Of a DNA stretch of 64,000 nucleotides, positions 34,771 through 46,706 are shown piece by piece. Origin of the DNA: Prosopocoilus inquinatus. Lineage: Eukaryota; Arthropoda; Insecta; Coleoptera; Lucanidae. The stretch is from the NCBI GenBank assembly GCA_036172665.1, contig CM069880.1:6388501-6452500 (forward strand), in the 5' to 3' direction. Below the pieces are notes generated by a model, which was not told the DNA's origin, ran no database searches, and saw nothing but the letters and a program-made list of their open reading frames with translations. Every line of letters begins with the position of its first letter. Position 1 is the first letter of the stretch. The position numbers and the translations under genes were made by a program.

Positions 34771-37700
34771 ATACCATACACACATAATTTTCTTATGTAT
34801 TATGCAAACAACTTCTTTCTTGATGTCATATCAACGAGGGTTACTTATAAATAATCGATTCGGAATATCCTCACGGGCGTAAAGATTTTTTTTTGTTTGT
34901 GACAGAAATCCATTTTTCAATTTTTATAACGTTCAAGGGAATAAAGGCACCAATAACCCCAAAAGAAAAACGATGAGTTTGTTAAATTAACACCGTATGA
35001 CAGAATAAACGTCGGCGAGAACAAAGAGAAGAACTAACACACAAACGTTGCAATAATTATCTACAGAGATTAGGCCCGAGCACATCTAGTGTTTCTTTCG
35101 AGATTTTTGTGTCCAATTCGGGGAAATAGTCTCGGGTTTCGGCGTTTGCTCCTTGGGGGAAAAGAGGGCAGGGTTGACCTTTCAGGCAGGGCCTAAACGA
35201 AATTTATAAAACACTTGAATAAGTTCTGTGGATGAATGGAAAGAAACGGGAAGCCGCAGCAGTATTTTACACCAAAACTCAATTTCTCTCTGAAATATTC
35301 TCTGTACACAAAACAATACAAATTTAAACTAAAACAGAAAAATTAAAACACTGCTTCATTTACATATAAGTACTTGGAGAACGAAATTTTTTTTACCCCT
35401 TCTCTGTTACTATGACACGCCTCCCAGGAAATTAAATCCAAAAATACCAAATGCCGACCTCTAGTTATAGTTATAATATGTATAACTTTTATAATTTCGT
35501 AGTTTTATTTCTGTTACATAAATCACATAATTACATAAATAAGTGTCAATGTAAGTTTTTTTTTAATATAAAAGAAATTAGTTAAAAAAAAATTAATATA
35601 AGTTATCTGTTAGCGAAGCAAGGAAATATTTTCTAAACTTCATCATATTAAATATGACTTTTCTTGAAATCTAATATAAAATTTTATGGCAAACATAAAT
35701 AAAATAGCCAGGCGTACATGAAAAGGGAGGTTCAAATATAAAGAGTATCGCTGGAAGTGCACCCCATTAGGATTTACTGGGGGCTTGCAGTTTTTATCAA
35801 TTGAATCCGGATAACGTTTACAAACACCGTCAAAGTTACTAAATCATTTTTATACCGGCGGGCCGGACTTTTTCCGCAGAACCTTATCACTATAAATTTT
35901 GGGCAAATAAAAGGCGACCAGCGCAAGGGGAAATTACATTTAATTTACATCAGCTGCTTTTATTGTAGAGAAACATACTTCTGAAATTTTGCCCCCGCCC
36001 CACCTGAAAAAAAAAACTCTTTTGTGTAATTTGTAATACGTTTACACGGATTTATTTATTTATTTACTTTAAGAGACTAGGCCAACGTTTTAGATTAAAG
36101 CTATTAAAACACGGTCCATTTCGAATTAATCCGTAATTGTGGCGTGCAACGCATGGATTTGACCACAACCCTTCCTATTGTATCGACGAAATTAATAATT
36201 AAGTTCGGCAAATCGATAATTGTCAGGCTAACTGCATTATCACATTAGGATTGAGTTTGTGATTTGGTTTTGTACAACGCTTATCTTCATCGCAATCAAC
36301 AAGTACTTTAAACATTTAATTAAATCCCAAAAAAAATTCGGGAATTTCGTGCCGAAAGAATTGCATTCGTTTTTAACTCGGTTAAAACTCGGCTTCATTT
36401 GAAAATTTAAATTTCGCCGTTCGTTGTCGGCCGATTCTTGTTTGCTCCTCGCAAATCTCGGACGATATTTTTAGCGGTGTTATCAAGAAAGTTATTAAAA
36501 TGATTTGCATTCGCAACACAAGCACATGTTTTATTTAAATTTGCATTGTTGCTTTTATTAAAAGCTTCGCGACAACTTCGCGATAACTTGGATTTAGGTT
36601 TTTTTTTTCTTAAAACTACTTGACCGTATATCTCATTTAAATATATATTAGGTAGACAAATGGTATCTTTACATACAAGGCCAATCTAAACAATATAGAA
36701 AAGCAAATCCTCAATATGATATGTACTTGCGAGGAAGCTTCCAGCTCCTTTTAGGAAGTGAAGAATTACGGATTTTAACGAATGCAAAGAATAAAGAATT
36801 CACATCCATCGAGTTGCCCAAGAAAAAAAGTTAAGAATCCTCTTCAATCTTCAAGAATTCAAGAGGAAGCAATCCATCCACTGTTAAAACAACGGTTAGC
36901 TTCAAGGTTTGGTTAGGTTAGGTTCAAATTGAAACTGGATAGTCTAAGGATAAGTATCATAATCTAGTAGAAAAAGGCAAGATTCCTCTTTACTCTTTAA
37001 ATAAAAATCGAATAGCCTAGTATTAAAAGCCTAAGGTCCTTCTTCAAGGATTGATGGACAAGGAATTCATCTTCCTATCTTCATGTGATTTAATGGATTG
37101 AGAAGGAAGTTTTCAGTACAAAACATCAATATGTATTTATCAATAAAAACAAGTTTGAAGTAAGTTTGAAGAAGGTTTAATTCGAAACTGGATATCGTAA
37201 CGGATAAGTAGAAGGATTAATCGGAATATTTTCCGGAAACTTTCGTGTTTACTAATCATTAAGCGAGTTTGAGACGAAAATCCGCGAGTTTTAATCTACT
37301 GAAGTGGCTGAGACTTGTTCGTCGACATTTCGATTTTGCGGAAGCAAACGTGAGCGGGACGTAATTAAAACATAATAAATTAATGAAAGCGTAATTCTGT
37401 TCGCAGCCGGGCTCCTCAAAAGACGAAGACCGACTTTAGTTTGAATTCGTTAACATCGAAACCGAAAGATCAATCACGACTCAAAGAGGTCTTGCAGTTA
37501 ACCGAAACTTCCCTCGGCTTCAGACGTTACCCTACTGCATGTTGTTATTTCTTAATGCACTTCACTTGTGCCTATAAATAAAAGGAACCGCTTTATAAGC
37601 ACACAAATCTTAAGCTTAGAACTTACCTAAGACTGAAGACAAAAAGAAATATATCCTAATCCAGGTGAACACGTTTTACAATTCTATCTTGCTCTTCATG

Positions 37701-38952
37701 AAAATAGTAAAAAAAGAATCGCAGTGGAAAAAAGATTGGGTAAAAAGATTTCTCTACACTTTAACTGCTCCTTTGGAGAATACCAAGTTGGCTGGTAACT
37801 TTTACAATTATGAACCACGCCTAAACTTTTCTGTTTCTCATATTAAGGGTAGCGCAAAAGGCCAAAAAAGAAATTGTAATCAAAAGAAAACTGATCAGGA
37901 AAAAGTTTTCCATTCACGTTAACTGCGGATTTAAAGAAGATCCAGGACCAAACCTTATTTTTCTTTTTTGATGATAAGGATAGTGAAAAAGGCCAAAAAC
38001 GAAAGATGATAAAAAAGATGATGAGGCATTGCATGTCAATGGGCGCGTAGAAAAGACCATGATGGTCTTCTTTTTAAGTTCCAACTTTTTCCTGCTTGAA
38101 CTTCTCCTTTCGGAAATGAAGGATGATCACGAAAAAAAGCAAAAAGTCTTTCGCGTGACAAGGTTAGTTTCTTCTTGTCTAAGACCTGGTCCAACATCAA
38201 GCCCGGTTTTCCTCCACGACACTGGGTCGCAGTCATCTTCGCTGTTGGCGACGTTATAGTTGGCAATACGCCGGACAATATGAACAATGAACATCAAAAG
38301 TAAATATTAATCAATATTTGAGGTAATTCTTTTTGCAACTTGTACAAATAAAGCGAACATCCCTTTTAAATATTCAGTTTTTAATGAATTTAGTGCGTTA
38401 TTAAAAAAAAATGGGGGAATCTCGGGTTGGGCATTTCAAAGTAGTTAAAGGGGTTTCGAATTTTTTTTCTGTTTAATTTTGAACGTCGTGTGTATAAAAA
38501 AAACGGAAAGGTGCCCGAGAAAATAAACAATGACTTTTATTAAATTTTATTGCTCCCCTCGCGCGGGGTTCCGTTCTGCGTTTAACTCACCGCCGCAGAG
38601 GTGTTTTAGGGGTGAAATCGTTCGCGTAGGCTCGAAATAAGCGTACGCTTTGAATAAAAACCGGGAAATAAATAAAATAAATCTTATGTAAACTGAAGCC
38701 GGCGAAATTCCAGATTCATACTCGAGTAAACTGCAGACGCAAGAAGAAGATGATATTTATCAAAATGTAAGTAAAGTGAAACAAATTTCATTGTTCAGCC
38801 TTGCATTCGAGATACTTTCTGCAGCAGTACATTTTCCGTATGGTACGGATGCGAACTTTTCCTTTGTTTTTCCCCCCTTTTTTGTATGAGGGCCATTTAA
38901 CTACGAAATTAACTGCTGCGCTGGGAAGAGTTCATCGCTGTTACTATTAGTT
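34771..38952. other. No firmly supported gene
   Basis: The best open stretch is 37387-37581 (plus), which lacks an ATG and reads RAPQKTKTDFSLNSLTSK after a TTCTGTTCGCAG acceptor-like site. Around 37.85-38.05 kb a GGCCAAAAA(A/C)GAAA block occurs twice. The overlapping frames at 38029-38287 on both strands have no known domain. Confidence 0.4.
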
Positions 38953-39610
38953 TTATTCGCATTTGTAGACGCGGTCGACGACGGCGTAATCTTCTTTATC
39001 GTCCGTGCGCGGAGAGCACGAGGACCGGAAGTGGTCACCGGAAGTTGAATGCAGATGCATTATAATATTCCCTTACATAGGTCTAATTCAATTCTAGTAT
39101 CTTCACTAAAACGTGAAACTGAATTGAAATGCACCCCCACCCTCCACCTCAACAATTCCTTTTCAGAACTATAATCCAGGAAGAGTCGTAATTAAATCTC
39201 TTTTTACACAGTCGAAAGTTATGTGATACAGAATTTAATTCGTATACAAAGTGTAAACGAAAGCGAGACTTGGGGGGAATTGTATTATTTTTTCCCCGGC
39301 GATATTTCGTCCGAAGGAATTTTTCATTATAAGTTTCTTCCACGACTGTTTCATCCTAAAGTAACATTTACTTTATTATTTATACATTTTTGTTATTGTT
39401 TCCGAACGATTGTATTTCTTGATTAATGCCGAGGACTTCAATCGCGTGCGCACGTGTGTGCAAATAGAAAGAATAGAAGAAGCCGTCAAGTTCACGTTGG
39501 ATGGATATCATTGTTATCAAGTTTTTCAGAATTTACAGGAATAACCCGGGATTAAATGCACAGAAGTTATTCTGTTATCCTCAGTTAGTACATAAATAAA
39601 CACTTCATAA

Positions 39611-39730
39611 CTGGTATAACCAGAGATCAATTTCCAGTGGAAGCTGGCATAACCGAATGATATTCTCGCCTCAAGTGCGCAACTGCTTTCAATGAAAATT
39701 GGTGAGGAAAATATCCTCTGGTTATACCAG
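39611..39730. repeat. 120-bp inverted repeat with perfect 15-bp ends
   Basis: CTGGTATAACCAGAG at 39611-39625 and CTCTGGTTATACCAG at 39716-39730 are exact complements. Each arm is itself palindromic (CTGGT-ATA-ACCAG), and a third related CTGGCATAACC lies inside. It looks like a tiny foldback element or a cluster of palindromic binding sites. Confidence 0.85.
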
Positions 39731-40608
39731 CCAAAAATTCCATGAGGTGTTCGTTTGTGCACTAGAAATATTTCAATTTTTAATTTAATTTGTGTTAAAA
39801 CGGTGGTGTCGTGTAATAAATTTTTGTGTATGTAGACCTAAATAAAACCAAAACGCAGAGATTTTAATTACGTTATACCCTATTATCCTTCGCATTGTAT
39901 GAAGTTTAAAGAAAAACGAAAATGACGTCGTTAGGATAACATCGGGAATTAGTAGTAAAGAACGTTAAAAGAAGCCCGAGCAAGTTTCGAGGAAAAGATA
40001 ATCTCATGCGACGTCAAAAACTATTATATGAAGTGATTTTATTCCCGGAGGGTTATATTGACAAAGAAATTGCCACGTTTAAGCAACGTCACGTCAAATT
40101 GATTCATTAATCCTTATCACAACAAGCTCAAAAAGACGAATGTACAAACTTGATGGCTTATTTATACCAGCCGATAAATAAAAGCGAAATTTGTTTCTCG
40201 TATAGAATTACTTACAAACGAGCCATTTTACGCACACACATGTAGACATGCTTCAGGATGATACACGCCAGTCTTTCTTTTTTCAAACACAGCAAAGAAT
40301 TTTCACCACGACCCATATCTATATGTGTGGGTGTGTTGTGGAAGGGTTCTTTAAGGCCCAACCATAAATTTAAATCAACAAAAAATCATACATAGAACCT
40401 AACAATGTTACAAGTCCTAAGAAAACCATAAATAATTGTGGGACGACGACGTTGACAACAACTTGGTATACGTATGCATATGAAAAGGAACTGTATGTTA
40501 TTATACTATTAAGTTTGGTTTATGAGACCCATTACCCTTCGGGCAAAAAAAAAACTTTACAATTTTTGAAGTGCAACGTGCTCTCAATGTTTAGTACGTT
40601 CACTACTG

Positions 40609-40769
40609 CAGTTTCGCTCTACCCCATATACGTTTTTAACGACCCTAATTTAATCCTCGCTGGATGATATCACAAAAAAATACCCTTCAATATAACAAAA
40701 CTAAAAATAACTTTGTTATGAGAGGTAGAGGGCTTTTAGTATTGCGGTCGTTAAAAATAGAGCCGACTG
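40609..40769. mobile_element. Possible small pogo-like MITE
   Basis: The left end CAGTTTCGCTCTA...TTTTTAACGACC pairs with the right end GGTCGTTAAAAATAGAGCCGACTG. A TA follows the right end but not the left, so target duplication is not demonstrated. A GTAAAACCTCTCC motif 35 bp beyond the right end resembles the 45.2-kb element's terminus. Confidence 0.4.
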
Positions 40770-41900
40770 TATCAGATATTTCTTTTAATCTTTTGCCATA
40801 AAGTAAAACCTCTCCTTTTTAAATCAGAGCCACACATGAGGTGCGCCTTCCAGAGTCATAAAAGAAAACTAACTAGCATAAACACGGCTTTATCGCAAGT
40901 GTGACTCCACAAGACCACAAGAACGAAAGTATGCCCTCCCCTCGTTACTTTTACTCTCTTAGCACTGAATATTAAATCCTGTTTTCAGACGGAAATTAAA
41001 ACCCTCGCAACAACGAACAACCGGATTTCGTTTAAACTTAAGACACCGTGAGACAATCGACACGTGTTTATCGAAGCTTTAAGCTTTTAACACTATTTCA
41101 CATCGAAAAATAAAAGTTTAATTTAAGTTCAAGTTTAATACTAAATAAGTGAGATTTGAATAATCCTTTCCACGCTCCCAAATTCATATCTGTACGTACC
41201 TTACACCTCTTGGAACAGATGATCTTTCCAGCTTCTTCATCCTCATCAGGTGAGGTGGTAGGTACTATTTTTTTTTTATTTTGCATAATTACTCATTACT
41301 TACTCATTGGACTCTGTTAATTCGGGCGGGTTTACTCATCGAAGTCAAGTATTCGTGAAACCAAGTCATTTAAGATGGAACAATGGTTGGTTCAGAGGGT
41401 TCAAATGCTGCTGATAAATTGCGGTTACTAACACACGGTGCTCCTCCGACATACTCTCAAAGCTCCGTCGTTCATTAAAGACGGAACTTCGTCTTTGAGT
41501 CTGCTCTCGCCGTTATGAATCGCTTAAATTGATTTGATCTGGCCGTTTATTAATTAACTGGATTCTCATCCTTCATCTCATGCTTTGATTACCGTTTTGT
41601 ATTTAAACAGTTTACAAAAGAAAAAGAAAAGAAACACATAATCTAACAGAAGAAGCTTTGTTGTACACACGGATTTAAGAAATTGACGATTGATAAGCTA
41701 GGGGTTTTCGTTTCAAATGTGTGGGTATAGTTGCATAATTAGTTTAGTAGAAAAGGGCATTAAGAGAAGAGCGAGTGGTGTCCGAAAACCTTTAGCCGTT
41801 TGTATTCAAGAGATTATGCTGTTGTGCGTCTTGATGCCTTGCAGAGATTGGTTTCGATACCCTTGATGTTGCTCTATTTATTATGGTGCAGGCAGGGATT

Positions 41901-41985
41901 ATGTAGCGAAACGAGCAATGGTGCCCCATAAGATCATCTGGGAAGTCCTACGTCATGGCCCCCACTACCGCTCGTTTAGCTACAT
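41901..41985. repeat. Imperfect hairpin / inverted repeat upstream of a core promoter
   Basis: ATGTAGCGAAACGAGC at 41901-41916 pairs with GCTCGTTTAGCTACAT at 41970-41985 (15 of 16). After a two-base mismatch the pairing resumes with TGGTG/CACTA. The whole is 85 nt, similar in size to a miRNA precursor. Because it ends only about 49 bp upstream of the predicted start site at 42034, paired binding sites in a promoter are equally likely. Two CATCTG E-boxes (41935-41940 and 41992-41997) and a GGGAAGTCCT NF-kB-like site (41940-41949) lie within or next to it. Confidence 0.7.
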
Positions 41986-42001
41986 TCACTCCATCTGCAT
42001 C

Positions 42002-42037
42002 TATAAATGAAGCAACACCAAGCAAGTACAATCAGTC
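42002..42037 (+). promoter_or_regulatory. TATA box plus TCAGTC initiator
   Basis: TATAAAT at 42002-42008 and TCAGTC at 42032-42037 place the initiator A (42034) so that the TATA box starts at -32, the canonical spacing. TCA(G/T)T(C/T) is the arthropod initiator consensus. No DPE is evident at +28. This is the best core-promoter match seen in the window. Confidence 0.6.
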
Positions 42038-42077
42038 TTTATGTAGCAACATGACGACGTACAAATATCATTTTTAA

Positions 42078-42248
42078 ATGAGATTTATAGTAATGTCCTT
42101 TACTGTTAGTTATGATGAAATTTATAATGATAATTGTTATTTAGATTTAGAAACTATACGTTTGGAAAGTCAACTTTCAGGTCAAGATATAAAGCAAGTA
42201 TTATGTTATGTTACCGCAGTTTGGCAACGTAATATTCCGACACAATAA
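42078..42248 (+). CDS. Small ORF (56 aa) downstream of the TATA/Inr promoter
   Basis: The frame reads MRFIVMSFTVSYDEIYND, later LDLETIRLESQLSGQDIK and VLCYVTAVWQRNIPTQ; a second in-frame ATG is at 42093. It is an acidic, soluble-looking peptide without signal sequence or transmembrane segment, and I recognise no family. Predicted transcription from 42034 gives a 5' leader with ATG-TAG (42041-42046). An 8-codon ORF follows (42051-42077), whose TAA directly abuts this ATG in the same frame. The stop codon overlaps an AATAAA (42244-42249), and a strong donor G/GTAAGT lies at 42257. A possible acceptor at 42403-42404 precedes a second open segment reading DDETIRLRINYVIAPPDED. It could be a real small gene with a 3'-UTR intron, or a decayed first exon. 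Confidence 0.4.
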   Translation: MRFIVMSFTVSYDEIYNDNCYLDLETIRLESQLSGQDIKQVLCYVTAVWQRNIPTQ

Positions 42249-43749
42249 AGTTTTTGGTAAGTCTGGCGATGTTACGTAAGCCACATGTATGTATTTGAGT
42301 CATGAAAGACGTGATAACTTCTAGTTTCGTAAACAGGCATTAAGGCTGCGTAAGCGGGCATTTCATGTACTTAGCCTGCCGCTTTGTTTTAAAACGTATA
42401 ATAGGATGACGAAACGATTCGACTGCGAATAAATTATGTAATCGCTCCGCCAGACGAAGACTTGCCAGAGTACAGAGCAAGACAATGACGGGACAGTTCC
42501 GTTACCTCTACAATGCAAATGACACTTTTAACTTTTCACTTAGCTCGCGAAATATGTTAAATATAGTACTTGGAAGTTTTTGCTTTGGAAACTCGAATAT
42601 TGAAGTTTTATGAATTTTTAACGGCAGGTATTATTATAAAAGCATTGAAGGATTACTTTACCCAAAGGCGGAGAAACGGCCGACATCTTTACATACCTGC
42701 AACAATAAAATAAATATTAGATCGAACAAAATTGAGAAACGTACAGTCGCGAGCAATAAATTTTGGTCGTCATTGATTGTTAAAGATTTGTGCCAGCTGA
42801 CTCGTATTTTATTAAAAATAAGGATGTTGATATCTGAATTTTGAATACTGGAAATAATCTTTTAAAAATTTAGTTTACTTTCGACACTTGTTTAAGTGCA
42901 AAGCTTTTTTAATCTTGAACCCGACAGAATTATGATTGGAAATACCCTCAATGTTTCGCTACAGATTAATAGCTTCGTCGGGAGTGAAAAAAGTAAATAA
43001 ACAAGTCGTCAAGAGAAACAAGTCGGCAAGAGAAACAAAAAGGTAATATGATTTTAAACTAAAATACGAGTTGTCCGGAATAAAGATAAAAGTAACTAGA
43101 ACTAAATTAGTACTATTTTTTTTTAGTAACAGAGAATATTTATATGAAAATTTTTAATTTCTAGAAGCGATACTTACTTTTTCATTGACAGTGACGGCTA
43201 AAATTTAATGCTCGCGGCTGTACCTGCTACAACAATACATAAAAAATTCTGTAATTAAAATTAGAAAATGAAAAAACGAGTCTTGAAGCTTGAAAAACTG
43301 AAATACATATTTTTTTAATTTCGGAGCTGGGTAATTTAAACAGTAGAACAATCAAAACTAGTAGTGTAATGTGGAATTAAATTTGGCCATCCTATATATT
43401 TACCTATAAATGGCAGAAGCATTCAACCTGTAAACACATTACGTCAAAACTCATTATGAAGCACAAACGTTCGTTTTGTGCTATATTTATTGATTATGCC
43501 TTATAATTCAACATTGTGTGTACAGAATTAGATTAATGTGCGTTCGCAATACACGAGCTCATCCCCTTCCAGTGAGCCTACTAAAGTAATTCACAATTTA
43601 TTGGCAAAACGTATTTATTTATAATTTTTCAAAACATTCTCCTCTACAGCCAATACACACAATACACATTTGCACACGTGAAAATCAATTCAATCAATTT
43701 TCAGAACATTTTCTGCAATCTACTCGCGTTAAACTATTTATTTCATTTT
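42249..43749. other. Downstream of the small ORF: possible exon, then no gene
   Basis: After GTAAGT at 42257 the next notable sequence is 42405-42490, open in one frame and preceded by TAATAG. Beyond about 42.6 kb there are only AT-rich DNA and short open frames. Confidence 0.4.
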
Positions 43750-44049
43750 TAGATGCGTCAACAGGTTCTTTTCAGTAACGGCCGTTTTTGGCTTAGGGGC
43801 TCGATAGTTGTCGTTTAAGGAAAGTCAACCACGTCGAAATTCATTGTACCACCTCTTTACGATAGCTAAAGAACACGACTTGCCACTAAACACCCGGTTG
43901 ATTTCCTGAACACATTGTTTATGGCTTAAGCCATGTTTAATTTTGATATTGAAATTGTAAAAATTACAGCTCGATAATGCTCTTTGTTCAATTCCTTGAT
44001 TCCTTGTCCAAAGGATTACTTTGAGTTTATGTATTTTAGAAATATCCAA
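43750..44049 (-). pseudogene. Old mariner-like transposase N-terminal relic
   Basis: The minus-strand frame 44049-43825 contains FNIKIKHGLSHKQCVQEINR followed by VKRWYNEFRRG. This matches the F.FK.GLT..QC......F....S...V..W..EF.RG pattern seen in the intact mariner at 33.0 kb. An in-frame TGA follows FRRG where mariners have Arg. The frame resumes LSLNDNYRAPKPKTAVTEKN, the EGRP-like linker, and then decays through several stops. No DDE region is recognisable. It is clearly older than the 32-33 kb copy. Confidence 0.7.
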
Positions 44050-45196
44050 ACAAAACTAGCTTAAAATACCAAAAAAAATTTGTTACAAAATGTCACGGCC
44101 AGCCAGATAGGCTCATCAGAACGAGATCAGCCTTCATAAAACATAGTAATGTCATGTGGGAATTCTTAATTGTTTATTTGATGGGCTATTCTATTATTAA
44201 TCGTGAGGGGTGAGCCTCGTTGGGTAATTTTTTTGAATGTCAATCATATCTCCCCAAGAAAAACGTAATCTCGAGTCGTCCTTTTCTAATTTCGCTATCA
44301 GGGTGATTTCGGTCCGTCCTGAATTGCCGTTTTATGTTTGGAAACGAACGGTATCGGATGTCATTACTTTGGAAGAATAGCGGAATTAGTAAGAACAATG
44401 TTTAGACGTAAACATCATAAACGTCTATCGGATTTTTCGATCTGTTTGCACTGCGTTCAAAACGGAGGAATGAAGGTAATAAAGAAATATTAATTACGAC
44501 GAGCTCTCCTTCAAAGAGATTATTCGAGTTGTTTCCTTTAAAAATCGCAAGGAAATTAAAATTGCTGGGGCAGCGGTAATTTGAAATTATAATGTCCGGG
44601 TTTATTTCGAAAATTTTTATTCGTTTTAAATATTCTTTTGAATGAATGAGAACTCGCGGGGTCAGCAACGAACAAATCACCGCGTGCAAAAAGAAACGAG
44701 TGAATATGAATTCATCTGCAATATTTATAGTAGTCTAGGGTAAAAACCACCACTCAGACACCACCAGGGATTTTACTCCGTCCACAACTTCGGACTTTCC
44801 CACATATATTCATATTTTTTTTCCTTCTTATTGGAATAACGTCAACGGTTTAAATCTCTTTAATTAAGCGGAAACCACAATTATAACCCCATTTTATTTA
44901 TAAGCGTTGAACATGAACTCAATCGATAGTTCTGCAAGCCATAATCAATAATACAAGAAGTCGTTACCGCACGAATAACGCCGGCTGGATTATATTCAAA
45001 TCACTATTATAAATTATACACAGGTTTTGGATATACACGGACGGAAATATCTCTGAAACATTAAGTCTTCAAATCCGTATAACGACTTCCGATGCTCAAC
45101 GGTTTCATTTTAAACTCCCTTTACATTGAAGGTAAAACTAACCAAAACAGAAATAATTATGTAAAATTATTTTATACTTTTGAATTTTTAGTAATA

Positions 45197-45643
45197 CAGT
45201 AAAACCTCTCCATTGTTGGGCACTTTACAGCAATCCACATTGTAAAGGTATTCATATTACAATAGAGTTTTATAATCCACATTGTAGAGGTATTCATATT
45301 ACATTAGAGTTTTTTATATTCAAATGTATAGGGTGAACCACCTATACAGATCGTTAAAACCGTCAAAATTACGTTACGTCAAACAATTTAAGAAATAAAA
45401 TTACTTTCAAAACATTTTTAGGGTTAGCCACACAAACAGATATTTCAAATACAAGTTAGATCTGTCCATATATGAGCAACATTTTGAGATTAATCGACAT
45501 TTGACACATAAAAAGTTGATTATGAAAGCTACGACATACGATTTTTTTCTTATGCAAACTCGAGGTAATTTTTTGTTGAAGACTCATTACATAATATGGT
45601 AATGGTATAGAAGTCATTATTAAAGAGGTGAGAGGTTTTACTG
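45197..45643. mobile_element. 447-bp MITE with perfect 14-bp inverted ends and TA duplication
   Basis: TA then CAGTAAAACCTCTC at 45197-45210 is exactly mirrored by GAGAGGTTTTACTG then TA at 45630-45645. CAGT.AAACCTCT is the pogo/Tigger-type end. Inside, a 42-bp unit beginning AATCCACATTGTA(A/G)AGG is tandemly repeated twice (45232 and 45274). No transposase is present. Confidence 0.9.
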
Positions 45644-46560
45644 TACTTTGATAAATTTTAGAATTTGTACATGTATACACGTATAAAGGTTTTTGCTTTT
45701 ATTTGCAACTCCATAACAAAAATATCATATTTCAAATAAATTATCTGTCAACACGGCATTAATTATAATTTCGCGACCTAAAAAAAATACCAATTACTTT
45801 CGGCTACATGTGTTAACGCTTTTTTTGTCCTTTTGAAGCACGAAAATGGTAAAAAACAACATATTTCAATTTACTACTGTAAGTCAATTTAAATATTACA
45901 TTCAGACTGGCTATTATGTAACCCGGCTCAAACATTATGAGGTAGCATAAATTCGTAGCCTTAAAGGAACTCACAGCCTTGTCAGAACCTTAAAAGGAAT
46001 CGGGCCATTTACATACAGGTTCTCCAGGTTTAGAAGTTTCAATATTTTTAATAGAGAATGCGCGGACGAAATCGTCCGTTAAAAAATTCTCATAAATCGC
46101 CAACGGACAACAACCGTACACGCCTCAATCGAATCGTAAAACCAAAGAAGTAGTTAAAGCGCGATAACGAAAGCAACTAAGATTACGGAGAGAAGGGCAC
46201 ACCATGAAATAACGAACATTTTTTATGGAGCTATTTCATCTGATACAAAGCCAACAAAGCCGAAAACAAAAGGAGATTTTAATTCTTCGAAATTGTCAAC
46301 GATGCTCTTTTTAAATGAGGTCAATAAATAAGAGGTCAGAAATAGTTAACAGTTATATATATCAATACATCTAAGCGTTTTAAATTAAGCAAATATGTTA
46401 CGTTACAACAGAATTAAACATCCTTCTCAATTTGAATTAAAATATCGATGTCACTTTAATTATTTCTTGAAATAGAATAAAAACGATATGTTTACAAGCT
46501 GAAAGCATCCCGATAAATTTGTCATTTTGTTATTACTCGAAACGAGGTCTAAATAGTAGA

Positions 46561-46706
46561 CTATACTCCGTTTTTTTAATTCGCAGGAGTAATTTGACAT
46601 TTTTACGCTAAAAAAGAACTTTGTCATTGGTCAAACGAACTTTTTCATGACAAAACTCGTTTTTAGTACCAAAATTTCAAAGAACGAATTAAAAAATGGA
46701 GTATAG
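46561..46706. mobile_element. 146-bp foldback MITE
   Basis: CTATACTCCGTTTTTTTAAT at the left end and ATTAAAAAATGGAGTATAG at the right end are near-perfect complements. The pairing resumes inside with CTAAAAAAGAACTTTGTCAT against ATGACAAAACTCGTTTTTAG. Most of the element can form one hairpin with a 19-nt loop. It has the same size as the 26.0-kb foldback but no sequence similarity to it. Confidence 0.88.

Noticed and set aside
36909..36922. GGTTAGGTTAGGTT, like the insect telomere repeat TTAGG
   Set aside because: Only about two units; expected by chance in AT-rich DNA.
37573..37580. TATAAATA as a core promoter
   Set aside because: No TCA(G/T)T initiator at the expected distance and no plausible ORF downstream.
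38559..38660. Minus-strand open stretch with HLCGGELN, superficially like insulin B chain
   Set aside because: No matching A chain, signal peptide or further cysteines; coincidence.
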